Shown here piece after piece: positions 36,485 to 44,623 of a stretch of 64,000 nt of DNA. Every line of letters begins with the position of its first letter. The first letter of the stretch is position 1. The translations under genes were made by a program, and so were the position numbers. The notes under the pieces are model-generated. The model was given only the letters and a program-made list of their open reading frames with translations. It was not told where the DNA came from and made no database searches. Source of the DNA: Bacteroidia bacterium (lineage in GTDB: Bacteria; Bacteroidota; Bacteroidia; Chitinophagales; JAUHXS01); contig JAUHXS010000005.1 in NCBI GenBank assembly GCA_030426955.1, positions 159,807 to 223,806 on the forward strand, given 5' to 3'.

Positions 36485-38001
36485 TTGATAGCATTTTTAG
36501 CTATTTCTATCAATTTCTCCCTATCGGCTTTCATTTGCCTGCCTTTTTTAGGAATATTGGCAAAAACTATATGATCGGGCAAAACATCACTGTCAATTGC
36601 ATATTTACCCATCTGAAGCTTTTTTCTTATTTCAGAAGTTGTCATTTTAGGATCTGCATCAAGTATTAAAAAAACCTCTTCATCAAATAGTTTTTCATTG
36701 TAGATGCCTAAGATATATGATTCATTAACTCCTGGGATGCTGGAAATAATTGGTTCATATAATTGGGGATATATATTCTTATTCCCTCTAATAATCATGT
36801 TTTTCTTTCTTCCTAACATGCAAAGATTTCCTTGCTTATCTAGCTCAACAAGATCTCCGGTTGCATGAAAATCACTAGAACTATCTTCTGCATAATATCT
36901 CTTAAAAAGCCAATCTGATTTGACAAAAAGTTCCTTATCCTCGTTAATGTAATACTCTAAATCATTGTGAGATTTACCTAACAGGTCCCCCTCTGAATTG
37001 CTATTTATCTTTTGATCACCATCAACAGAACTAACGATCAAGTTTTCAGTCATTCCATATAGGCAAGTAATCCGTGCACTTGTATATTTTCTTAACTTCT
37101 TTAAAAAGGGTTTTAATACCGGAGCTGATCCTAATATCAGATGTTGCAGGCTACTTGGAAACTTTAGATGGTTCTGTTCGCAATAGTTAATGAGAGAAAG
37201 ATACTCAGTAGGCGGACCAAAGAGAGTTGTAATTCCATTTTTCTCAATCAGGCGATATCGCTCGCGAGCAGAAGTGTCTTCTTTCCAGAAATAGGTTTTA
37301 AAATTGATCATCATACCGATTAGTGCAAAGTGTGGCAGATGAGTTATAATAGATCCCTGGCTTTCTTCATTTACCATTTGAGATATGGCCTTTAGGCTAT
37401 TGAAAAGAGTATTTACCGTATGGACTACTGCCTTAGGATTAGAAATAGTACCTGATGTATACACTATGGCAATCTCATCATCTTCACTTGAGGTTTTAAA
37501 AAGATTTTGGCTTTGAGAATTTTTATCATACTTAAGTCTTTTGTGCTTCTGTAGTAACGGTAATCTTATTCCTGTTGCAAAAACTTTATACTTTCTAGAA
37601 AAAGGAATATAAAATCCAGCAGGCTTTATTAACAGATAAAACCATCTGAGTATAGGATGTTCTTGTAGCAATAAGATTCGACTATCAATAAAAGCATACT
37701 TAGGGTTCAACTGATTTACCTTTGACCAATATAAACTTCTGCCCATATGAGGATCGACGAGTGCAATCTTAACTCTCAGGTGAACTAATGCCATAAAAAG
37801 CACCAGAAACTCAATACTGCACTCACAAGCAAAAAGTACTTTGTCTCCCTTCTTAAGCCTACTTTTTGCTAAGAACCTTGCTAGTTCAATACTTCTGCTT
37901 TCTAGTTGGTCCGTTGTTAGTTGATCTCCTTTATCATAACAGATCGTTTGGCTCGAATTCAAACCTTGAATAATATCTAAAAAAGGAGACTTAAAAAGCA
38001 A
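36481..38001 (-). CDS. OleC-like AMP-dependent acyl ligase (ANL superfamily)
   Basis: 506 aa from a TTG that begins 1 nt after the upstream stop. ANL core motifs: IVYTSGTISNPKAVVHT (A3), LILGSAPVL, CLYGMTEN (A5), ATGDLVELDKQGNLCMLGRK (A7/A8) and the C-terminal Lys loop PKKGRQMKADREKL (A10). It would activate a fatty or beta-hydroxy acid. In Ole-type clusters OleC forms a beta-lactone from a beta-hydroxyacid; the catalytic Lys here leaves an ordinary acyl-AMP/CoA ligase possible. Position between KAS III-like and OleD-like genes is the main argument for an OleC role. Confidence 0.78.
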   Translation of the reverse strand: MLFKSPFLDIIQGLNSSQTICYDKGDQLTTDQLESRSIELARFLAKSRLKKGDKVLFACECSIEFLVLFMALVHLRVKIALVDPHMGRSLYWSKVNQLNPKYAFIDSRILLLQEHPILRWFYLLIKPAGFYIPFSRKYKVFATGIRLPLLQKHKRLKYDKNSQSQNLFKTSSEDDEIAIVYTSGTISNPKAVVHTVNTLFNSLKAISQMVNEESQGSIITHLPHFALIGMMINFKTYFWKEDTSARERYRLIEKNGITTLFGPPTEYLSLINYCEQNHLKFPSSLQHLILGSAPVLKPFLKKLRKYTSARITCLYGMTENLIVSSVDGDQKINSNSEGDLLGKSHNDLEYYINEDKELFVKSDWLFKRYYAEDSSSDFHATGDLVELDKQGNLCMLGRKKNMIIRGNKNIYPQLYEPIISSIPGVNESYILGIYNEKLFDEEVFLILDADPKMTTSEIRKKLQMGKYAIDSDVLPDHIVFANIPKKGRQMKADREKLIEIAKNAIK

Positions 38002-38002
38002 G

Positions 38003-38998
38003 TTATACTCTTATTAATTGAAAACTGAGATTAATCCCCGCTGCCATGCCCAAAAGAAGTACTAAATCTCCGTCCTTTATATGTCCATTTTTTAAGCCGT
38101 ACTCAAAAGATAGAGGCAATGATACTGATGCTGTATTTCCGTATAGGTGAAATGTTTTAATAATTTTGTCTTCTGGAAAAGACGAACTTTCCGAAACATT
38201 CCTATGAGTATCTTTGGATACTTGGTGAGTGCACATCCAATCTATCTCTTCTAAAGAGATTTTAGATTCTTTCAAACAGTTTCCCAAAAAATCTGGACCT
38301 ACTTTTTCAAAAACATTTTTTAGCTCATATGTCTTGCCTGTAAAATAAAGCTTTGAAGCATCGTGCGGAAACATAGATCCTCCTCCTGGAATTTGACAGA
38401 GCTCCCAATAATTCCCATAAGTTTGCTGCTTTGAATAAAGCAATCCACGATTTGTGGTGGTTTTTTTCATTAAAATAGCTAACCCAGCGTCTCCAAAAGA
38501 ATATGAAGCAAAGCAATCTTTGAGCTCTTGTTCGCTATTAGGATGAAAGTTGATGCTATCACTTGGCTTCTCTCCACTTACAATAAGAACATTTTGATAC
38601 TGATTATTCTTTATATAAAGCGAAGCAATATCAATTGCATTCAAAATACTGTTACATGCATTTTTCACATCAAATGCTGGGCAATTAAGTTGTAGCTTTT
38701 CATGAACAATATTACAAGTAGCAGGTTCTATTAAATCACTGCATGCTGAGGCATATATCAAAAGGTTAATATCTTCAGAATTGGTTTCTGAATCGAAGAT
38801 TTTCTTAGCTGCCTTAACTGCTAAATCAGATACGTTTTCTTCTTCACTAGCGTAATATCTGTTTTCAACGCCCATTGTTTTTTGCAAGATATTAGGCGGC
38901 AGGTTGAAGCCTAATTTAGATAGACCATCCTCTATAAATGAGTTACTGATTTGCCTCGCTGGAAGGTAACTTTCTATTTTAGCAATTGTGGCGTTCAT
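38003..38998 (-). CDS. OleA-like / KAS III-family condensing enzyme
   Basis: 331 aa from the ATG at 38998, which overlaps the upstream diiron oxygenase stop by 4 bp; a GTG at 39025 would make a longer, unneeded overlap. The thiolase-fold triad is intact: Cys115 in FDVKNACNS (OleA: SNACLG), His258 in WMCTHQVSK, Asn288 in HLYGNTASV. Family role: Claisen condensation of acyl-CoA/ACP substrates. The cysteine context and downstream OleC/OleD-like genes favour a head-to-head (OleA) over a fatty-acid-initiating (FabH) function, but chain lengths and partners are unknown. Confidence 0.82.
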   Translation of the reverse strand: MNATIAKIESYLPARQISNSFIEDGLSKLGFNLPPNILQKTMGVENRYYASEEENVSDLAVKAAKKIFDSETNSEDINLLIYASACSDLIEPATCNIVHEKLQLNCPAFDVKNACNSILNAIDIASLYIKNNQYQNVLIVSGEKPSDSINFHPNSEQELKDCFASYSFGDAGLAILMKKTTTNRGLLYSKQQTYGNYWELCQIPGGGSMFPHDASKLYFTGKTYELKNVFEKVGPDFLGNCLKESKISLEEIDWMCTHQVSKDTHRNVSESSSFPEDKIIKTFHLYGNTASVSLPLSFEYGLKNGHIKDGDLVLLLGMAAGINLSFQLIRV

Positions 38999-39885
38999 AC
39001 TTTTGCATTTAGAAAAGTCCTCCACAAAGGTTTTGTTATGAAGTTAAACCCATCGAAGCTATCAACCAAAGCAATTGCACTATTCAGACAGTTTTCGCCA
39101 AACTTCTTTTTTAGGTTTTCTCTGGCACATCTAGTATACAAGGCAACCTCTTTAGCTCCTATTTTTTGAAATGTACGTTTTCTAACATACATCGTTCTCA
39201 TAAATAAGATATTTGCCATAACGATGAAACCATAAAAAGTCCTTTTAACGAATCCCGCATTTTCTGTATAATGCTTTAGCCAAAGTTTGGTATAATGGAT
39301 ATGTCTTCCTTCTTCAATGTGATGCAATTCGGAAACTTTTCTAAGGGGCTCAAAAACAGTATCATCCTGTCTTATTTTCTTCCCGTAAACATCTGTTACT
39401 AGTTCAATAGCAAGTACGGACATAAACAAAATTGAGGGAGGGAAGATTCTTACGTGCATCGAGCTTAAAACCTTGTGAGTCCAACTCGGTCTAGCAGGCT
39501 CAACATCTAACTTTCTAATCATCTTGGCAAACATGTCTTGATGCCTAAACTCCTCTATTGTTTCTTTTATTAAGTACCTGTACTCTAGTGAAGTTGGTGA
39601 TAGCTTGAGCAAATGTGAGTTGAAAAAATGACAGGCCAGTCCTTCAGACCAGGCATAAGAATGCATTACTTGAGCAACCTCATATCTCGCTAGCTCTCTT
39701 TTTTGCAAAGCTGTTAATTGATCATACAAGGCATGTCCTTCTAAAGAAACTAAGTGATCAGGCATAAATTTTTCTTCACTCCTTTCTTCAATATGCCACG
39801 GGATAAATTCTTCAGGAATTAGAGGTTCAGAATCGCTGAGCTTAATTAGCTTTTCTACTTTTTGGATGTCTTCTGAGGCTATCAT
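38995..39885 (-). CDS. AurF-like non-heme diiron oxygenase
   Basis: 296 aa from the ATG at 39885; a TTG 14 codons upstream gives a hydrophobic extension that looks unreal. All-helical, with the full set of AurF-type diiron ligands: Glu81 (EGLACHF), Glu112 and His115 (EEFRHQ), Glu161 (IELVTD), and His188, Glu192, His195 (HHIEEGRHIH, an HxxxExxH pattern). AurF oxidises an aromatic amine; relatives carry out other O2-dependent steps. It is the first gene of the KAS/ligase/reductase run and overlaps the next by 4 bp. What it oxidises is unknown. Confidence 0.8.
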   Translation of the reverse strand: MIASEDIQKVEKLIKLSDSEPLIPEEFIPWHIEERSEEKFMPDHLVSLEGHALYDQLTALQKRELARYEVAQVMHSYAWSEGLACHFFNSHLLKLSPTSLEYRYLIKETIEEFRHQDMFAKMIRKLDVEPARPSWTHKVLSSMHVRIFPPSILFMSVLAIELVTDVYGKKIRQDDTVFEPLRKVSELHHIEEGRHIHYTKLWLKHYTENAGFVKRTFYGFIVMANILFMRTMYVRKRTFQKIGAKEVALYTRCARENLKKKFGENCLNSAIALVDSFDGFNFITKPLWRTFLNAKV

Positions 39886-39962
39886 TGGTGTTGATATAAT
39901 GATAAGGATTAAATCTAAAAATATCAATACCTAAAAAGGGTGAACAGAATATTAAATGATGC

Positions 39963-40910
39963 CTAAATTACTTTTTCAATCAGATAAGTATTCCTATCCG
40001 ATGAGCTTCTAGACATCAACTCTGCTAAAAACCCAGCTAAAAAAAGTTGCACACCTACAATAAGTGCAACTAGCCCGAGGTAAAAAGCTGGCTGATCAAC
40101 AACATCTCTTACTGGTGTTTTTTGTGCTAACTTGTATAGTTTTTCGATAATAATCCAAGCAGAGACACCGCCTCCAACTAAAAAGGACAACATACCTATT
40201 GTTCCAAACAAATGCATAGGTCGTTTACTGAATCGAGTGATAAATAATACTGACAGAAGATCTAAAAAACCATTAATAAAACGTTCCAAGCCAAATTTAC
40301 TTACACCATACTTTCTTTCTTGGTGTTGAACAACTTTTTCTCCAATTTTAGAAAAGCCTGCTTTTTTTGCAATTACTGGGATATAGCGATGCATCTCGCC
40401 ATATACTTCAATACTTTTTACTAGTTTATTCTTATAAGCTTTAAGTCCACAATTAAAGTCATGCAAATAAATACCAGACATTTTGCGAGTTACCCAATTG
40501 AAGAATTTAGAGGGAATCGTTTTCATAATTGGATCATAGCGCTTCTTCTTCCATCCTGATATAAGATCATAGTTATCCTCCTTGATCAATCTATATAATT
40601 CAGGAATTTCATCTGGACTATCTTGTAAATCTGCATCCATCGTAATAACGACCTCTCCTTTTGCCAATTTGAATCCCTCATTTAAGGCAGCAGATTTACC
40701 ATAATTCCTTTGAAACTTAATTCCTTTTACAAAAGAGTATTCTTTGGATAGGTCTTCAACAACTTGCCAAGAACTATCTGAGCTTCCATCATCTACTAAG
40801 ATTGCTTCTAGGGCATACCCATTTTGATCAATGATTTTCTTTAACCATTTGACTAGTTCAGGAAGAGACTCTTCCTCATTAAATAATGGTATAACAATAG
40901 AGATATTCAT
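39963..40910 (-). CDS. GT2 glycosyltransferase, dolichol-phosphate-type (GtrB-like)
   Basis: 315 aa. GT-A core: SIVIPLFNEEESLPELVKWL, VDDGSSDSSW, and the metal site TMDADLQDSPDEIP. Two C-terminal TM segments (about 228-250 and 272-295) as in GtrB/ArnC-type enzymes that load a sugar onto a polyprenyl phosphate. A 4-bp overlap with the DUF4199 gene upstream suggests co-translation. Sugar donor not readable. Confidence 0.9.
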   Translation of the reverse strand: MNISIVIPLFNEEESLPELVKWLKKIIDQNGYALEAILVDDGSSDSSWQVVEDLSKEYSFVKGIKFQRNYGKSAALNEGFKLAKGEVVITMDADLQDSPDEIPELYRLIKEDNYDLISGWKKKRYDPIMKTIPSKFFNWVTRKMSGIYLHDFNCGLKAYKNKLVKSIEVYGEMHRYIPVIAKKAGFSKIGEKVVQHQERKYGVSKFGLERFINGFLDLLSVLFITRFSKRPMHLFGTIGMLSFLVGGGVSAWIIIEKLYKLAQKTPVRDVVDQPAFYLGLVALIVGVQLFLAGFLAELMSRSSSDRNTYLIEKVI

Positions 40911-41422
40911 TCTTCCTCTTCAGGATTCCTTTTTAAGATAGCAGAAGTCACTAATGATAATAGAAAACCTATAAATATATTTCCTAAAAAAGAAGATCCA
41001 GCAATAAATGCTGGCGTCATAAAAGCACTTGTCATACTCATTGCCTGCTCCACTTCTTCATCACTCATGCCATTTTTATACATTCCTTTCTCTGCTTCGG
41101 AAACCATCTTTTCAATAAGTGAAGGATCAATATACTCTGCATACACATAAGTATAAACCGAAGAAATAATAGATGCAAATACAATAATTAAAACACCAAT
41201 TCCTAATGCGCCACTGTAGCTTATAAAGCCATCGAGTGCTTTGTCTCTGTAATCAATAGTGCCCCATATGATTCCTCCTAAAAGAATCGCAAAAGAAACC
41301 CAGCCCAAAGCTTGATTTCCTGTGAGCCCAAGTACGTTTAATAACATACCATATATGATCAAAGCTAGACCTAATATCAAGCCATACTTTGAAGCTGCTG
41401 CGTAGGGTGATTTATTCTCCAT
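40907..41422 (-). CDS. DUF4199-type membrane protein
   Basis: 171 aa with four TM segments: about 12-30, 37-56, 69-95 and 135-160 (SFLGNIFIGFLLSLVTSAIL). The layout, including the soluble loop between helices 3 and 4 (DPSLIEKMVSEAEKGMYKNG), matches DUF4199 of Bacteroidota. Function unknown. It sits between dihydroorotase-like and GT2 genes (1-nt gap and 4-bp overlap), an order I believe recurs in the phylum. Confidence 0.75.
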   Translation of the reverse strand: MENKSPYAAASKYGLILGLALIIYGMLLNVLGLTGNQALGWVSFAILLGGIIWGTIDYRDKALDGFISYSGALGIGVLIIVFASIISSVYTYVYAEYIDPSLIEKMVSEAEKGMYKNGMSDEEVEQAMSMTSAFMTPAFIAGSSFLGNIFIGFLLSLVTSAILKRNPEEEE

Positions 41423-41423
41423 T

Positions 41424-42692
41424 TTAATAAATTGATATTTTATTATTGTTAATTATTCCTAAGGCTTTCCCAATAAACTTAGTGCCGATAAACGGTGTGT
41501 TTTTTGATTTTGAGGAAATGTCTTTTTCTGAAAAGGTCCAACTTAAGCTAGGATCAAACAGCGTTAGATTGGCTGTTTGTCCTTCAATAATGGATACCTC
41601 TTTAAGCTTTAGAATTTTTCTAGGATTAATCGCGATTTTTTCAATGATCTCCTCAATAGACAATGTTTTGTTTAATGCAGAATTAAGTACTGCAAATGCC
41701 GTTTCAAAGCCTATTATTCCAGCAGCTGCATATGGGAATTCCACCTTTTTCAGTTCCTCATTTTGAGGCTTATGATTTGAACAGATCACATCAATAGCGC
41801 CATCCTTTAAGCCCTTTTTTAATGCCTTAATATCATCTTTAGTTCTGAGTGGTGGTGAAATCTTGTAATTTGTATCGTAGCCTTCTAGATAGCTCTCATC
41901 TAGAAATAAGTGATGTGCGCTTACGCTGGCTGTAATTTTTGAACCTTCTTTTCTTGCCTTTCTGATTAAGTTTAATGCTTTTTCTGTAGAAATATGCGAG
42001 AAATGCACAGAAGTATCAGAATATTCTGCTAATCTAATATCCCTCATCACAATCAACTCCTCTGCCAACTCAGGGTTGCCCTTTAAGCCCAATCTCGTAC
42101 TTACCTTCCCCTCATTCATTACGCCGTTTCGGGATACAAAGCTATCCTCAGAGTGGCTCATTACTAACCCATCAAAAGCTTTGACATACTGTAAAGCATT
42201 TAGCATAATTCCAGCATCTTTTATCGCTGTATCACCTTCGCTAAAGGCAACAGCACCTTGCTGATGCATATCCATCATTTCAGCTATTTCCTTGCCTTCT
42301 AAGTTTTTTGTAATCGCACCTGAAGGAAAAACATCTACAATGTTATTTTTAGAGTGGTTAATCACATACTCGATCTCAGACTTTGAATGCAAGGGCGGTT
42401 GAGTTTCAGGAGTTATCAAAATTCCAGTAAACCCACCTACAGCTGCCGCTTTTAAGCCAGAGATTAAGTCTTCTTTATGTTCATATCCAGGATCACCGAT
42501 GTTGGCATACATATCAAACCACCCAGGAGATATGTGGCAGTTCTTTAGGTTTATTGTTTTTACTGATTTTTTGGCTGGAATGTCTTTTTTGATCTTACTG
42601 ATCGTGCCACCTTCAATTAATATATCAACAGATTTATTGTGATGCTTCGAACGTGGATCAATGATTTTAGCAGACTTAATAAGTGCATTCAT
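41424..42692 (-). CDS. Dihydroorotase-like protein, metal site degenerate
   Basis: 422 aa from ATG 42692; the TTG three codons upstream is less likely. The amidohydrolase fold aligns throughout, but the metal motif DxHxHxRxPG is DMYANIGDPG (residues 60-69): both His and the Arg are missing. The NTxP element is PETQPPL, and ATDHAPH is CSNHKPQ with the catalytic Asp changed to Asn. Two later His segments (SHSED, HFSHIST) survive. It therefore looks like a non-catalytic PyrC-like protein, as in the pseudo-dihydroorotases that assist aspartate transcarbamoylase. No pyrB is in the window. Confidence 0.82.
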   Translation of the reverse strand: MNALIKSAKIIDPRSKHHNKSVDILIEGGTISKIKKDIPAKKSVKTINLKNCHISPGWFDMYANIGDPGYEHKEDLISGLKAAAVGGFTGILITPETQPPLHSKSEIEYVINHSKNNIVDVFPSGAITKNLEGKEIAEMMDMHQQGAVAFSEGDTAIKDAGIMLNALQYVKAFDGLVMSHSEDSFVSRNGVMNEGKVSTRLGLKGNPELAEELIVMRDIRLAEYSDTSVHFSHISTEKALNLIRKARKEGSKITASVSAHHLFLDESYLEGYDTNYKISPPLRTKDDIKALKKGLKDGAIDVICSNHKPQNEELKKVEFPYAAAGIIGFETAFAVLNSALNKTLSIEEIIEKIAINPRKILKLKEVSIIEGQTANLTLFDPSLSWTFSEKDISSKSKNTPFIGTKFIGKALGIINNNKISIY

Positions 42693-42760
42693 CAACAACA
42701 AATATAAGACACAGAATTGATTCTTTTACAGAATAGTTGAAATTTGAACATAGGATTAGC

Positions 42761-44620
42761 CTAATGAACTACCAAAACATTACCTCTTTTTTGAATAAAC
42801 TTACCATTAAGAAACCCTTCGAAAAAATAAATATAGTTACCCGAACTGACAGTCTTATCTTTGTACTGACCACCCCAAAGGGAAGTGGACACATCAGAAT
42901 TGTATATTAACTTTCCAAATCTATCAAAAATAGAGTATTGGTATTTGTCGTACCCTATAATCATGGGATTATATAATCCATAATTACCTGAATTAAAAGC
43001 GTTGGGAAAAAAGAGTGCTTCGCATAATTCTCTTTCTTCAACAGTAAACTCAGCAGAAGCAATGTTACAACTTATAGATACCTTGACAGAGTAGTTTCCT
43101 GCTTCTGTAATTGAAACTTCGGATGTTGTATCGCCTGTAGACCATTCAATATCACCATTCTCAATATTGCCAACTGATACTACAACCGTTTCATTTGAAC
43201 AAATAACTTGATCATCAATGTCTATTGACAAAGTGTTTTGAATATTTACCTCTTTTGTAATTGTATCGATTACGCATTTATCAATAATGAATAATGCCAC
43301 TTTGTAAACTCCAGGAAAGTTGTAGGTATGTTTTGCAATATGAGTATTTACTTCTAAAGTTGATCCATCACCAAAGTCCCAAGCAATCGAATCATAGCTT
43401 GTTTTGTTATTTAGTTCAAAGTAAACGGTATCATTCGGGCAGGCATAGTCATTAAAATCAAAATCCAGAGTATCAATATCGAAATAGGATTCATTAAAAC
43501 TCGGAAGCGTAAAACCCCCTTGTCTGCCATCAAGACTTAAGGCATTAAATTCAAAATTGCAGGCAAGCCCATCTTTATTTGGCTCATGAATTATAGCAAC
43601 TGAATCTCTTGGATTAATTCTAGGGGTATATATCTTACCATCAGAAGCAAGCTGAAGTCCATTAATTGCCAATTTAACACTTGTTGAATATATTTCTATC
43701 CTTGAATTTAAAATTATCGTCTCAATTCCAGAGGTTACATCATATTGCATAAGCTTCGTTTCCCAAGTAGGGTTTTGAACTGGATTGGTTACATATAGTT
43801 TTGAGTTATCTGGAGAGAAACTTACACCATATTCTCCCACATTGGAGGCTAGATTAATAGTGTTCGAAACAACACCTGTTGAGTTGTCAAAATCGAAAAG
43901 CTGCAACCTGTTTTGTTGAGTCATAGCTACTGCAAGCTTTCTTCCATTTGGAGAGAGCTTCATTTGCCCAGTTACACCAGTATGCGTAGCTCCTGCCGAC
44001 GAAGTTATTGCCGGCTGAACGCCTGAGGTTGTAATCAAAAAGGACAGGAAATTGTTGTTATTCTTTTCATGAACGACGAGCCACTTATCTATGCCATTGC
44101 AATGATTTACAGCAACCATCTTTTCTGTTACGTTTAAAGTAAGACTGATGTTCTTAGATCCTAAGATTACCCCTCCAAGACCTCCATCTAGTGACATATC
44201 GACTATAGTGTAGTTTAATCCTATATTATTTCCAAGAAAGTTCTCATTGCAATCACCAATTGTAAAGACGTAATACCTGGTATCATTTTCAGGCTGCTTT
44301 ACAATGATAACGCCTTGAGTAGTGCTTATGCAAGCAAAGAGTCCTTCTCCATTTAGCATTGTATCATGATTGCTATTCCATATAAGATATCCGTTAGTAT
44401 AAAATAATAGATTCCCGTCCGAATCACACATAGATGCAGATGGCTCGGTAGTTACTAGCGAGCCATCTGTTAAAACTTCCAGACCATTATTAAAATCGAG
44501 CCCAGGACCTGGAGAGCTTGGAGTTGTCGTCAGGTCTCCTCCAAAATACCAGATGTTTGTTTCCTTTTGTGCAAAAACACTAGCTTGAGATAAAATTAAA
44601 ATGAGAATCAGCTCCCTCAA
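42761..44620 (-). CDS. T9SS gliding-type (type B) protein with PKD domain
   Basis: 619 aa, TTG start 3 nt after the upstream gene's stop. Signal peptide (ILSQASVFAQ), then a propeller-like region (SPNGRKLAVAMTQQNRLQLF, VSFSPDNSKLYVTNP), a PKD domain (IAWDFGDGSTLEVNTHIAKH) near 400-460 and a second Ig-like unit. The C-terminal sorting domain reads CEALFFPNAFNSGN ... IFDRFGKLIYNSD. Its propeller half resembles that of the 54270 gene (GNLLFYTNG against GDLLFYSDG), so they are paralogs. Probably a surface protein co-transcribed with the gene upstream. Confidence 0.85.
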   Translation of the reverse strand: MRELILILILSQASVFAQKETNIWYFGGDLTTTPSSPGPGLDFNNGLEVLTDGSLVTTEPSASMCDSDGNLLFYTNGYLIWNSNHDTMLNGEGLFACISTTQGVIIVKQPENDTRYYVFTIGDCNENFLGNNIGLNYTIVDMSLDGGLGGVILGSKNISLTLNVTEKMVAVNHCNGIDKWLVVHEKNNNNFLSFLITTSGVQPAITSSAGATHTGVTGQMKLSPNGRKLAVAMTQQNRLQLFDFDNSTGVVSNTINLASNVGEYGVSFSPDNSKLYVTNPVQNPTWETKLMQYDVTSGIETIILNSRIEIYSTSVKLAINGLQLASDGKIYTPRINPRDSVAIIHEPNKDGLACNFEFNALSLDGRQGGFTLPSFNESYFDIDTLDFDFNDYACPNDTVYFELNNKTSYDSIAWDFGDGSTLEVNTHIAKHTYNFPGVYKVALFIIDKCVIDTITKEVNIQNTLSIDIDDQVICSNETVVVSVGNIENGDIEWSTGDTTSEVSITEAGNYSVKVSISCNIASAEFTVEERELCEALFFPNAFNSGNYGLYNPMIIGYDKYQYSIFDRFGKLIYNSDVSTSLWGGQYKDKTVSSGNYIYFFEGFLNGKFIQKRGNVLVVH

Positions 44621-44623
44621 AAG

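Noticed and set aside
35507..39885. Flexirubin or aryl-polyene pigment cluster
   Set aside because: No aromatic ammonia lyase, dehydratases, acyl carrier proteins or chain-elongating ketosynthases accompany the four genes.
39886..39927. Hydrophobic N-terminal extension of the diiron oxygenase
   Set aside because: TTG-started and unlike a real signal peptide; AurF relatives are cytoplasmic and the ATG at 39885 gives normal length.
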